A stretch of 5,415 bases of DNA, taken from contig JAUXBJ010000170.1 of the NCBI GenBank assembly GCA_030619425.1, positions 1 to 5,415 on the forward strand. Reading direction: 5' to 3'. Source of the stretch: a bacterium (GTDB lineage: Bacteria > Zixibacteria > MSB-5A5 > GN15 > FEB-12). Both the position numbers and the translations under genes were made by a program. Positions 1-4,991 of this stretch are shown piece after piece. The notes under the pieces were generated by a model that made no database searches, had not been told where the DNA came from, and saw only the letters and a list, made by a program, of their open reading frames with translations. The stretch's first letter is position 1. Each line of letters opens with the position of its first letter.

Positions 1-1590
1 CAAGCGTTTTATCCTGTTCGCGCCACCGAGATGGGTATACATGCCCACGACTTTCATCTGGCCGACTACTCGTCCAAATCCGTGAAGAGCATGATCAGGA
101 AACTGAAGGGCTTCGAGAAGAGTCTTTACAAATACAAGAAAGCCAATCTCGAAGATTACCAACGCATCAACTACCAGTTGGTCAAGTCGTATGTCGATAT
201 CGCTCTGTTGGACCTCGAAAGGATTCGGTGGCACAAGAACTCGCCTCAACTCTATGTCGATGAGGCCGTCAACGGCCTGTACTTCCTCTCCCTGTCCGGT
301 CACGCGCCGCTTCATGAAAAGCGTGTCGCCATGCTCGCCAGAATGAAAGCGGTTCCGGGGCTTTTTGCCACAGCGAAAAAGAACTTGAAGAACCCACCGC
401 CGATTTATATTGAAGCGGCCCAGGAAACCCTCGAATCGGGGCAGACCTTTTATCGTGCGATGGCCGCCGAACTGATGAACCGGTTTCCGGATCAGGCCGA
501 CAAAATTCTGAAAATCTCGACCGCCGCCCGCGAAGCGATGACCGAATTCTCCACTTTTCTTTCAGAAATCACGCCCGGTGAGCCGACCTCGTTTGCGATC
601 GGCAGGAAGAACTTCGACTACAAGTTGAGCAACGAATACTTCCTCGAATATGACAGTGACTCACTCCTTGCCATCGGGAGCCGTCTGCTGGCTGAGGCCG
701 ACAGTGCTTACCAGGCTCACGAGGCATATATCGAAGATCACCACCAGAACGGCAGTGACTCCGTCTTTGTCCCGGCCGGTTTCTCGCGTGAGGATATTCT
801 GAACTACTACAACTGGGAAGCGGAGCAGGTGCGCATCTTCCTCGATGAAAGCGACTATATCACGGTGCCAGACGATATCGCGCCGATGAGTGTGGTCGAA
901 ACGCCGGCATTCCTGCGCACCATGATCACCGGTATTGCTTACCAACCGGCCGGTCCCTTCGACAGCGTTCAGCACGGCTACTTCTATGTCCGCCCGGTGC
1001 CGGAGGATCTTGACCGACATCAGCTCGAGGCGCGGTACAGGTACATTCATCGGCGCGGTTTTCGCGGCTCGGTGGTGCATGAGGCCTATCCCGGACATCA
1101 CTTGCAGATGCAACTGGCCGGACGGCACCCCGATCCGGTGCGACGCTGGGCCTACAACTTTATGATGATTGAAGGCTGGGCGCTTTACTGTGAGGAAGCG
1201 GTCTACCATCATGGCCTCTACGGTGAGGAGGACGCGGTCAGATGGCTGGGTGTACTTGGCGGGATTCGTTTTCGCGCCATGCGGATTGTCGCCGATGTCA
1301 TGCTGCACACGGGGCAATTTACATACGACGAATGTGTCGACTGGGCCATCGACGCGCTCCATATCACCAGCGAGTCAAGCAAGGATTACATCCGTCGAGA
1401 GATCCGTCGCTACACTTTCCAGCCCACTTATCAGATGTCCTACCTGATGGGTAAGCGGGAGATCATGCGCCTGCGCGACGCCGCCAAGGCCCGCGACGGC
1501 GACGCCTTCGATCAAAAGGCCTTCCACGACGTCCTGTTGGCCGAAGGCTCCATCCCCCCGACCCTGATGTGGCGTGTGCTGGGGCTGTAA
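1..1590 (+). CDS. DUF885 family metallopeptidase-like protein, 5' end outside window
   Basis: The reading frame is open from the first base, giving 529 residues before the TAA. The residues ahead of the first ATG (position 31), PVRATEMGIHAHDFHLADYS, fit the usual N-terminal DUF885 pattern (AT.xGIHxxD..L.DxS). The ATG at 31 is therefore probably internal, and the true start lies upstream. Counting from base 1, the hallmark HEAYPGHH motif is at residues 360-367: H360 and E361 as in gluzincin HExxH-type sites, with the family's PGHH extension. EGWALYCEE starts at E391 and would supply the further acidic ligand. The C-terminal block (YLMGKREIMRLRD, then FHDVLLAEGSIPPTL) is also typical. The family is predicted to contain zinc-dependent peptidases, often exported, but substrates are mostly unknown. 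Any signal peptide would lie outside the window. The gene appears intact, and the next gene starts 198 bases downstream. Confidence 0.93.
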   Translation, partial: QAFYPVRATEMGIHAHDFHLADYSSKSVKSMIRKLKGFEKSLYKYKKANLEDYQRINYQLVKSYVDIALLDLERIRWHKNSPQLYVDEAVNGLYFLSLSGHAPLHEKRVAMLARMKAVPGLFATAKKNLKNPPPIYIEAAQETLESGQTFYRAMAAELMNRFPDQADKILKISTAAREAMTEFSTFLSEITPGEPTSFAIGRKNFDYKLSNEYFLEYDSDSLLAIGSRLLAEADSAYQAHEAYIEDHHQNGSDSVFVPAGFSREDILNYYNWEAEQVRIFLDESDYITVPDDIAPMSVVETPAFLRTMITGIAYQPAGPFDSVQHGYFYVRPVPEDLDRHQLEARYRYIHRRGFRGSVVHEAYPGHHLQMQLAGRHPDPVRRWAYNFMMIEGWALYCEEAVYHHGLYGEEDAVRWLGVLGGIRFRAMRIVADVMLHTGQFTYDECVDWAIDALHITSESSKDYIRREIRRYTFQPTYQMSYLMGKREIMRLRDAAKARDGDAFDQKAFHDVLLAEGSIPPTLMWRVLGL

Positions 1591-1591
1591 G

Positions 1592-1605
1592 GGGTCTGAA
1601 GACCC
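1592..1605 (+). other. Short hairpin just after the DUF885 stop codon
   Basis: GGGTC (1592-1596) pairs with GACCC (1601-1605) around a TGAA loop, one base after the TAA. No T-run follows, so it is not a standard intrinsic terminator. It may stabilise the mRNA 3' end or be part of the repeat material that fills the gap. The rest of 1606-1788 holds the dispersed repeat at 1624 and no convincing promoter for the next gene. Confidence 0.4.
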
Positions 1606-1623
1606 GCCGGGCACCACAGTGAA

Positions 1624-1662
1624 CGTCATTGCGAGGCACGCCCAGCGTGCCGTGGCAATCTC
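1624..1662. repeat. Dispersed palindromic repeat, copy 1
   Basis: This 39-base element begins CGTCATTGCGAGGCACG and ends GTGGCAATCTC. It matches the element at 4281-4319 at 34 of 39 positions and in the same orientation. It folds on itself: GGCACG pairs with CGTGCC around CCCAG, and ATTGC pairs with GCAAT at the outer ends. Related CGTCATTGCGAGG...GCAATCTC palindromes are familiar intergenic repeats in many environmental bacterial genomes. It encodes nothing and sits between the DUF885 gene and the DUF2953-GerW operon. Confidence 0.75.
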
Positions 1663-1788
1663 TAAGTCGCTGCCCCCACCGCGCATGGATTCCGAACCCT
1701 GCAAGAAACTCGTATCACTTGGATGCTATCGGACGTATATTGAAACAGAGAGTGCGCACTGTTACGTCCCATCAACTGAGCCGATACA

Positions 1789-2430
1789 ATGTATGTGACT
1801 GGCACAATTATCATACTCGCGTTACTGCTGGCAGCCATCTGTCTGCTCCGCCTCCGGCTACGCTTTGAGTTGGGCAGTGATCGGCGGTTGTTGTTCGTGG
1901 GTCTCGGACGAAGCGGGCCGGAGTACGATTTTGTACGCCGTATCCAATCGTTCCTGCTGTTTGGTCGGTGTATCAAATCAACGCCGATGAAAAAAGTCGA
2001 GAAGGCGGCTGAGCCGAAACCGGAAGCGCAGCCCAGGGAAAAAGCCAGGCGCGTGCGACCGTTCGGTGATATTGTCAAGGCTGTACCGGACGTTAGTTGC
2101 GCTCTGTGGCGCTACAGCATCGGCCTGCTGAAGTCGATTGCTGTCGAAGAGCTTGAGGCCGATGTCGAGGCAGGTTTCTACGAACCCGATCTGACCGGAC
2201 AGCTTTTCGGCTACTATCAGGCGGCCCTGGCGGCAGCGCCGTCGATAGTGGGGCGGGTCCATTACACACCCGACTGGACCGGCGCATCATTTGCCGGCCA
2301 GGCGCGAGTGGCGGTGGCTTTGCCGCTGTATCGGCTGCTTTATCGCACGCTCATACTGATTTGTCAGTTACCGTTAAGACGATTGATCAAATTGGCGATA
2401 GGAAAAAAGAGAGGAGGCCAGGATGGCTAA
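1789..2430 (+). CDS. DUF2953 domain membrane-anchored protein (YtfI-like)
   Basis: The 213-residue protein has one N-terminal membrane segment (about residues 4-24, ending in the basic run RLRLRF). A charged, proline-rich linker follows (residues 66-90, KKVEKAAEPKPEAQPREKAR), then a conserved-looking region with VEAGFYEPDLTGQLFGYYQAAL (126-147). That last block resembles the DUF2953 core, in which an acidic residue and a TG precede a small-residue helix. The C-terminal part (177-202) is hydrophobic with basic residues and may contact the membrane. The assignment rests largely on context: in Bacillus and relatives the DUF2953 gene (ytfI) lies directly before ytfJ/gerW, as here, where the next gene overlaps the last 8 bases. 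Function is unknown; a membrane partner for the GerW-family protein is a reasonable inference. No strong ribosome site precedes ATG 1789; TGAG at 1777-1780 is the best available. A second ATG at 1793 is out of frame. Confidence 0.75.
   Translation: MYVTGTIIILALLLAAICLLRLRLRFELGSDRRLLFVGLGRSGPEYDFVRRIQSFLLFGRCIKSTPMKKVEKAAEPKPEAQPREKARRVRPFGDIVKAVPDVSCALWRYSIGLLKSIAVEELEADVEAGFYEPDLTGQLFGYYQAALAAAPSIVGRVHYTPDWTGASFAGQARVAVALPLYRLLYRTLILICQLPLRRLIKLAIGKKRGGQDG
2412..2417 (+). promoter_or_regulatory. Strong Shine-Dalgarno site for the GerW-family gene
   Basis: AGGAGG lies 5 bases before ATG 2423, inside the last codons of the upstream DUF2953 gene. It fixes the start of the downstream gene and supports co-translation of the pair. 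Confidence 0.85.
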
Positions 2431-2875
2431 CAACAATGTAGTCGACATTCTCAAAGGTGTTGTCGGCGAACTCAAAGAAGTCGCGCGCTCCGAGACGATC
2501 ATCGGCGAGCCGGTCACGGTCGGCGATAAGACCGTCATACCGATTGTGAAGATATCATTCGGTTTCGGCGCCGGCGGCGGTCAGGGAGACGACCAAAAGC
2601 GCTCCGGCTTCGGCGGCGGCGGCGGTGGTGGAGCCAGGATCGAGCCGGCCGCGTTCATTATCATGGATGAATCCGGCATCAAACTGCTCCCGGTCGGCAA
2701 GGGTAAATGGGACACTATTATCGATGCTATCCCCGGAATCGCCAAGAAGCTCGGCAAGCTGAAGGACAAGTTCAAGTCGGATGAGAAAGAGGCCGAAGCG
2801 GAAAAGCCCATGGAGTCCGACGACACCGACGACACCGACCTGTCCGACTCAGGCGATAACGATAGCGACGCATAA
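2423..2875 (+). CDS. GerW/YtfJ family protein (sporulation protein YtfJ-like)
   Basis: The 150-residue protein shows the YtfJ/GerW family pattern: GEPVTVGDKTVIPIVKISFGFGAGGG at residues 28-53 (family form G.P...GD..IIPV.KVSFGFGAGGG). A glycine-rich stretch follows (62-70), then IEPAAFIIMDESGIKLLPV (73-91) and a hydrophobic IIDAIPGIAKKL helix. In Bacillus subtilis GerW is a spore protein needed for germination with L-alanine. Homologues are common in bacteria that do not form spores, where their role is unknown. This copy carries a lysine-rich segment (109-128) and then a very acidic tail of Asp, Ser and Thr (about 129-150), which is unlike the short Bacillus ending and may bind cations or basic partners. 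It overlaps the DUF2953 gene by 8 bases and has a strong ribosome site. The family call is firm; the function here is open. Confidence 0.9.
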   Translation: MANNNVVDILKGVVGELKEVARSETIIGEPVTVGDKTVIPIVKISFGFGAGGGQGDDQKRSGFGGGGGGGARIEPAAFIIMDESGIKLLPVGKGKWDTIIDAIPGIAKKLGKLKDKFKSDEKEAEAEKPMESDDTDDTDLSDSGDNDSDA

Positions 2876-2908
2876 CAGGTATCGGAGACCTTTCATATAT
2901 ACTATGCT

Positions 2909-2933
2909 AAGGGCCGGCACTCAGCCGGCCCTT
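2909..2933 (+). terminator. GC-rich hairpin after the DUF2953-GerW operon, without a clear U-tract
   Basis: AAGGGCCGGC (2909-2918) is perfectly complementary to GCCGGCCCTT (2924-2933), with a 5-base ACTCA loop, 34 bases after the stop codon. The 10-base stem and its placement fit a transcription end. The following TTGCTTGAG is only weakly T-rich, so it may be a poor intrinsic terminator or an RNA-stabilising hairpin. Confidence 0.6.
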
Positions 2934-3043
2934 GCTTGAGGGGGCAAAGGTTCTGAGAAATGACCTGACCCGCGAAGAACTATGGTTACTCACAGAATAG
3001 TCGCCGCAGAGCATAGAAAAAGCTCTTGGGGATGTTTAAGGCG

Positions 3044-3072
3044 TTGACGAAGACATTCCTCTTCACTATATT
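3044..3072 (+). promoter_or_regulatory. Sigma-70-type promoter for the STAS-like gene
   Basis: TTGACG at 3044-3049 (5 of 6 to TTGACA) and TATATT at 3067-3072 (5 of 6 to TATAAT) are separated by exactly 17 bases. Transcription would start near 3079, leaving a leader of about 65 bases before ATG 3145. This is the best promoter-like sequence I found in the window, and it separates the next gene from the operon upstream. Confidence 0.65.
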
Positions 3073-3144
3073 GAGCTTTGTTCGACCAGCTAAGGCGACC
3101 AAAGCGTCGGTGCAAACCAGGGGAGCTTGAAGGATACGATAAAG

Positions 3145-3570
3145 ATGAGCGGTTGGAGTTTTGAATATAATATAGACGCGGACGTTACCAATCGTCTGGC
3201 TCATGTGAAGATTTTCGGCGTCTGGAAAATCGAGACAGCTAAGAGCTTTGGGCAGAATTTCGAAGAGGAAACGGTTGAGCTTATCAAGCAGCCGTGGGCC
3301 AAACTTACCGACCTGATTAACTGGAAAATCGCCTATCCCGAAGTCATCAATATCATCGCCGATCATCTAAGATGGGCCGCTGAGCACAACATGGTATGGT
3401 CGGTCAATATTATCGATAACCCTGCTACTTATAAGACGCTTCAAAAAATGTGGGCTAAAGGGGGCACCAAAGACATCTCCAAGACCTTCCGGACGCGCAT
3501 TGAGGCGGAGACGTTCTTGAAACAGCAGGGCTTCAACATCGGACCCGCCAACAAGCCGAGCGGCTGGTAA
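3145..3570 (+). CDS. Small SpoIIAA/STAS-like protein
   Basis: From ATG 3145 the protein is 141 residues. GAAGGA (3129-3134) gives a usable ribosome site 10 bases before that ATG. The alternative TTG at 3127 has a purine-rich AGGGGAG only 1 base ahead of it, too close to work well, so the ATG is preferred. The fold suggested by the sequence is alternating strand and helix: short strands at the N-terminus (SFEYNIDADV, LAHVKIFGVW), helix ETAKSFGQNFEEETVEL, a strand KLTDLINW (about 53-60), helix EVINIIADHLRWAAEH, strand VWSVNII (84-90), and a C-terminal helix IEAETFLKQQGF. This resembles the single-domain SpoIIAA-like STAS proteins of environmental bacteria, which often end in a FRTxxEAExFLxxxGF-type motif. 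Such proteins usually act as partner-switching or scaffold modules, but no kinase or phosphatase gene is adjacent. The family call is from pattern only. Confidence 0.7.
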   Translation: MSGWSFEYNIDADVTNRLAHVKIFGVWKIETAKSFGQNFEEETVELIKQPWAKLTDLINWKIAYPEVINIIADHLRWAAEHNMVWSVNIIDNPATYKTLQKMWAKGGTKDISKTFRTRIEAETFLKQQGFNIGPANKPSGW

Positions 3571-3640
3571 ACGCGCGCAGTAAGGCAGCGTCCTGCGGCG
3601 TCTCTACTCGACCCACCCCACAGCAGACATACTATGTTCC

Positions 3641-3755
3641 CGTCATCCTGAGCGGACATCCCCGTCACCCTGAGCGGATACCCCGTCACCCTGAGCGGAT
3701 ACCCCCGTCACCCTGAGCGGATACCCCCGTCACCCTGAGCGGAGTCGAAGGGCGG
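3641..3755. repeat. Tandem direct-repeat array 1 (5 units, about 22-base period)
   Basis: Units start at 3641, 3663, 3684, 3706 and 3728. Each has the 15-base core CGTCACCCTGAGCGG (the first unit has CATCC in place of CACCC) followed by a 6-7 base filler: ACATCCC, ATACCC, ATACCCC, ATACCCC. The last unit is different: its core continues into AGTCGAAGGGCGG, the full-length form of a familiar dispersed palindromic repeat. Only the head of that repeat has therefore been amplified. The array lies 70 bases after the STAS-like gene and precedes the small membrane gene. It codes for nothing; minus-strand open frames here are repeat artefacts. Confidence 0.93.
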
Positions 3756-3780
3756 CGGGTTGGCAAACCTGTCCTTTTTT
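3754..3780 (+). terminator. Rho-independent terminator formed by the tail of array 1
   Basis: GGCGGGTT (3754-3761) pairs with AACCTGTC (3766-3773) through 8 base pairs, two of them G-U, around a GGCA loop. A C and then six Ts (3775-3780) follow. This would end transcription from the STAS-like gene before the small membrane gene. The left arm belongs to the last repeat unit, so the terminator seems to derive from the repeat element. Confidence 0.55.
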
Positions 3781-3827
3781 GGCAGACGGCTGGACTTTTA
3801 GATTCCCCACACCAGGTTATTGGTCTT

Positions 3828-3850
3828 ACCTTGCAAGGTGTGATAACACA
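3828..3850. promoter_or_regulatory. Adjacent palindromes in the leader of the small membrane gene
   Basis: ACCTTGCAAGGT (3828-3839) is a perfect 12-base palindrome. It is joined by TGTGATAACACA (3839-3850), an inverted repeat TGTG/CACA around ATAA. They lie about 35-58 bases before GTG 3886. TGTGATAAC also resembles an extended -10 element, with a weak TTGGTC 16 bases before it. A repressor operator overlapping a promoter would explain this, but no regulator is nearby and the signal is short. Confidence 0.3.
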
Positions 3851-3885
3851 AAAGGTGCTACCAGGAAAACGGTAGGGACAGCCCA

Positions 3886-4080
3886 GTGACACTTATCTTC
3901 GGCTTTCTGTTTGGTGCTATCGGAGTGGGATATATTGTGTACGGAAGGAAACAACGTCGAGGTGTGGCCTTGGCGTGTGGTGTTGCCCTGTGTGCTGTTC
4001 CCTACTTTTTCAACAGCGTCATTCTGGTCATCGTCATCGGTGTTGTTCTGATGGCTCTTCCGTTTTTCATTCGTGACTGA
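3886..4080 (+). CDS. Small three-helix membrane protein (64 residues)
   Basis: The start is GTG 3886, preceded by TAGGGA (3873-3878) at 7 bases. The protein has hydrophobic segments at about residues 2-19, 26-42 and 44-62, split by the basic cluster RKQRR (21-25). The GxxxGxGYxVYGRKQRRGVAL start and the ALPFF end match a widespread family of tiny membrane proteins in Proteobacteria and other phyla. These are sometimes labelled 'amino acid transport protein' without good evidence. By the positive-inside rule the RKQRR loop should be cytoplasmic. The conserved-looking sequence, good ribosome site and closing charged residues argue that it is a real gene despite its size. It stands alone between two repeat arrays in the same orientation, so it could be duplicated or lost by recombination between them. 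Function unknown. Confidence 0.8.
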   Translation: MTLIFGFLFGAIGVGYIVYGRKQRRGVALACGVALCAVPYFFNSVILVIVIGVVLMALPFFIRD

Positions 4081-4102
4081 GTCTTCTGCATGCGCTACCG
4101 GC

Positions 4103-4240
4103 AGTCACCCTGAGCGGTCACTCCCGTCACTCTGAGCGGTCACCCCCGTCACCCTGAGCGGATACACCCGTCACCATGAGCGGCCACTGCCGTCACCCTG
4201 AGCGGCCACTGCCGTCACCCTGAGCGGAGTCGAAGGGCGG
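4103..4240. repeat. Tandem direct-repeat array 2 (6 units, exact 22-base period)
   Basis: Units start at 4103, 4125, 4147, 4169, 4191 and 4213, every 22 bases. The core is CGTCACCCTGAGCGG with single changes in the first, second and fourth units. The 7-base fillers are TCACTCC, TCACCCC, ATACACC, CCACTGC and CCACTGC. The last unit again extends into AGTCGAAGGGCGG; 28 bases (4213-4240) are identical to 3728-3755. After it, GCAGG (4245-4249) pairs with CCTGT (4254-4258) around CAAG, a hairpin in the same place as the array 1 terminator but without a T-run. Array 2 begins 22 bases after the small membrane gene and has more divergent fillers than array 1. Confidence 0.93.
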
Positions 4241-4280
4241 GCAAGCAGGCAAGCCTGTTCTTCGCGCTTCGTGCGCACAT

Positions 4281-4319
4281 CGTCATTGCGAGGCACGTGT
4301 AGCCTGCCGCGGCAATCTC
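4281..4319. repeat. Dispersed palindromic repeat, copy 2
   Basis: This 39-base element starts CGTCATTGCGAGGCACG and ends GCGGCAATCTC. It matches copy 1 (1624-1662) at 34 of 39 positions, with the differences mainly in the loop. GGCA and TGCC still pair, as do ATTGC and GCAAT. It lies 40 bases after array 2, so two unrelated repeat families sit side by side here. Confidence 0.75.
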
Positions 4320-4355
4320 GTCTGTGGCCGGCAGATGTGCTCATCAGCCGCGCTC

Positions 4356-4381
4356 GCCGTCCCAAACAAGTTTGAGACGGC
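4356..4381. other. 26-base near-perfect palindrome
   Basis: GCCGTC (4356-4361) pairs with GACGGC (4376-4381), and CAAA (4363-4366) with TTTG (4371-4374), around a small centre with one C/A mismatch. No T-run directly follows. It could be another dispersed palindrome, an operator-like site, or a remnant of an element end. Nothing adjacent decides between these. Confidence 0.5.
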
Positions 4382-4396
4382 CACTCCGCCGAACGG

Positions 4397-4424
4397 CACA
4401 AATGGGTTCGTTTTGTGTTTTTTT
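4397..4424 (+). terminator. Weak possible terminator: short stem with seven Ts
   Basis: CACAAA (4397-4402) pairs with TTTGTG (4412-4417) and is followed by seven Ts (4418-4424). The stem has only two G-C pairs and a 9-base loop, so termination would be inefficient. It could serve read-through from the small membrane gene. Confidence 0.3.
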
Positions 4425-4441
4425 ACTTTCACTTAACAGAA

Positions 4442-4612
4442 TCAGTGGTGATTACGAAACCAGTCTGAGTTGGCGGTAATCTGCTCTTTCCCGACATCCA
4501 TCGGCTGATCCTTCAAATACGGAGATGCGGGCGGCTTTTGGCTGGAAGTGGTGGTGTTTTTGAGGGTGTCGATACCCGCCTCCGAATATGAACCGGGCAG
4601 ATAGGTAACAGA
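4442..4612 (-). pseudogene. Possible C-terminal gene remnant, 56 open codons
   Basis: On the minus strand, between an in-frame TAA (4613-4615) and TGA (4442-4444), there are 56 codons with a protein-like composition: YSEAGIDTLKNTTTSSQKPP, then YLKDQPMDVGKEQITANSDW and a final FRNHH. No start codon with a ribosome site opens the segment; the only ATG would give about 21 residues. The best reading is the 3' end of a decayed gene, but a chance open frame is possible. I do not recognise a family. The stretch 4320-4650 otherwise holds only the palindrome at 4356 and the T-run at 4418. Confidence 0.22.
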
Positions 4613-4619
4613 TTAAACT

Positions 4620-4624
4620 GGAGG
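4620..4624 (+). promoter_or_regulatory. Shine-Dalgarno-like GGAGG before GTG 4630
   Basis: GGAGG lies 5 bases before GTG 4630, which opens only 16 codons before a TGA inside a repeat. A good ribosome site with no intact gene after it supports a disrupted small gene. Confidence 0.35.
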
Positions 4625-4652
4625 CATAAGTGACATGTGATAATGTTGCGCC

Positions 4653-4685
4653 GGGTCCTTCGCTGCCTCAAGCAGCGTGAGACCC
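4653..4685. repeat. Compound hairpin A
   Basis: Outer arms GGGTC (4653-4657) and GACCC (4681-4685), a 3x3 internal loop (CTT/TGA), inner arms CGCTGC (4661-4666) and GCAGCG (4672-4677), and a 5-base CTCAA loop. All pairings are exact. Its layout matches hairpin B, which starts 15 bases after it, so the two probably form one dispersed repeat element. Confidence 0.65.
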
Positions 4686-4699
4686 TGCGCTTGGGTTGA

Positions 4700-4744
4700 C
4701 AGCAGGGTCACACTCACGCCTGCGGCGTGGCCAAGACCCTGCTG
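4700..4744. repeat. Compound hairpin B
   Basis: Outer arms CAGCAGGGTC (4700-4709) and GACCCTGCTG (4735-4744) are perfectly complementary over 10 bases. A 5x5 internal loop (ACACT/GCCAA) leads to inner arms CACGCC (4715-4720) and GGCGTG (4724-4729) around TGC. It shares the GGGTC...GACCCTGC frame with hairpin A. An RNA or cruciform structure is plausible; coding is not. Confidence 0.7.
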
Positions 4745-4767
4745 AACGTCGAACACACCCCGTCCTC

Positions 4768-4802
4768 CCCGCCTTCGGCGGGTCCACCCCTCTCAAGAGG
4801 GG
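4768..4802. repeat. Pair of GC-rich hairpins
   Basis: CCCGCC (4768-4773) pairs with GGCGGG (4777-4782) around TTC. Four bases later CCCCTC (4787-4792) pairs with GAGGGG (4797-4802) around TCAA. The motif CCCCTCTCAAGAGGGG resembles intergenic repeats common in candidate-phylum genomes. The pair closes the repeat block that begins at 4653, just before the open frame becomes protein-like. Confidence 0.65.
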
Positions 4803-4991
4803 AAGGAAACGTGCACAGGCCAACTGCAGGCAGATCATATTCAATAATCTGCATGACCTCATCGTGAGGATACTTGAGAGAAAGTCGGTGAGCGAGGAAC
4901 TTAAGGGTCAGCTTGAGGAAAAGAAGGCGTCCTCGGCCGTCACCCCTGCTGCCCCCGAATCGCCATTAGAGCAAAGTACGAAAACGACGAT

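Noticed and set aside
661..1362. Long minus-strand open frame (233 codons) opposite the DUF885 gene
   Set aside because: It lies wholly antisense to a strongly conserved coding region and its product has no recognisable features; it is a codon-bias shadow.
1700..1788. Promoter for the DUF2953 gene (TTGGAT 1719, TATATT 1736)
   Set aside because: The spacer is only 11 bases, and other pairings match poorly.
2944..2966. Possible insertion-element scar (TTCTGAGAAATGACCTGACC)
   Set aside because: It recalls GGTCAGGTC motifs found near Y1-type transposases, but there is no transposase, second end or target duplication in the window.
3032..3130. 32-codon plus-strand frame starting MFKALTKTFLFTILSF, signal-peptide-like
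   Set aside because: It has no proper ribosome site, and the strong promoter at 3044-3072 lies inside it, so the mRNA would start after its ATG.
2986..3366. Minus-strand open frame of 126 codons overlapping the STAS-like gene
   Set aside because: It is mainly antisense to the better supported plus-strand gene and also crosses its promoter.
3641..4240. CRISPR array
   Set aside because: The repeats are 15 bases with only 6-7 base fillers that are not unique, and there are no cas genes. These are simple tandem repeats.
3441..4401. Minus-strand open frames (3441-3689, 3686-3892, 4171-4401)
   Set aside because: Much of their sequence is translated repeat array, giving phrases such as PLRVTGVSAQGDG, and none has family features.
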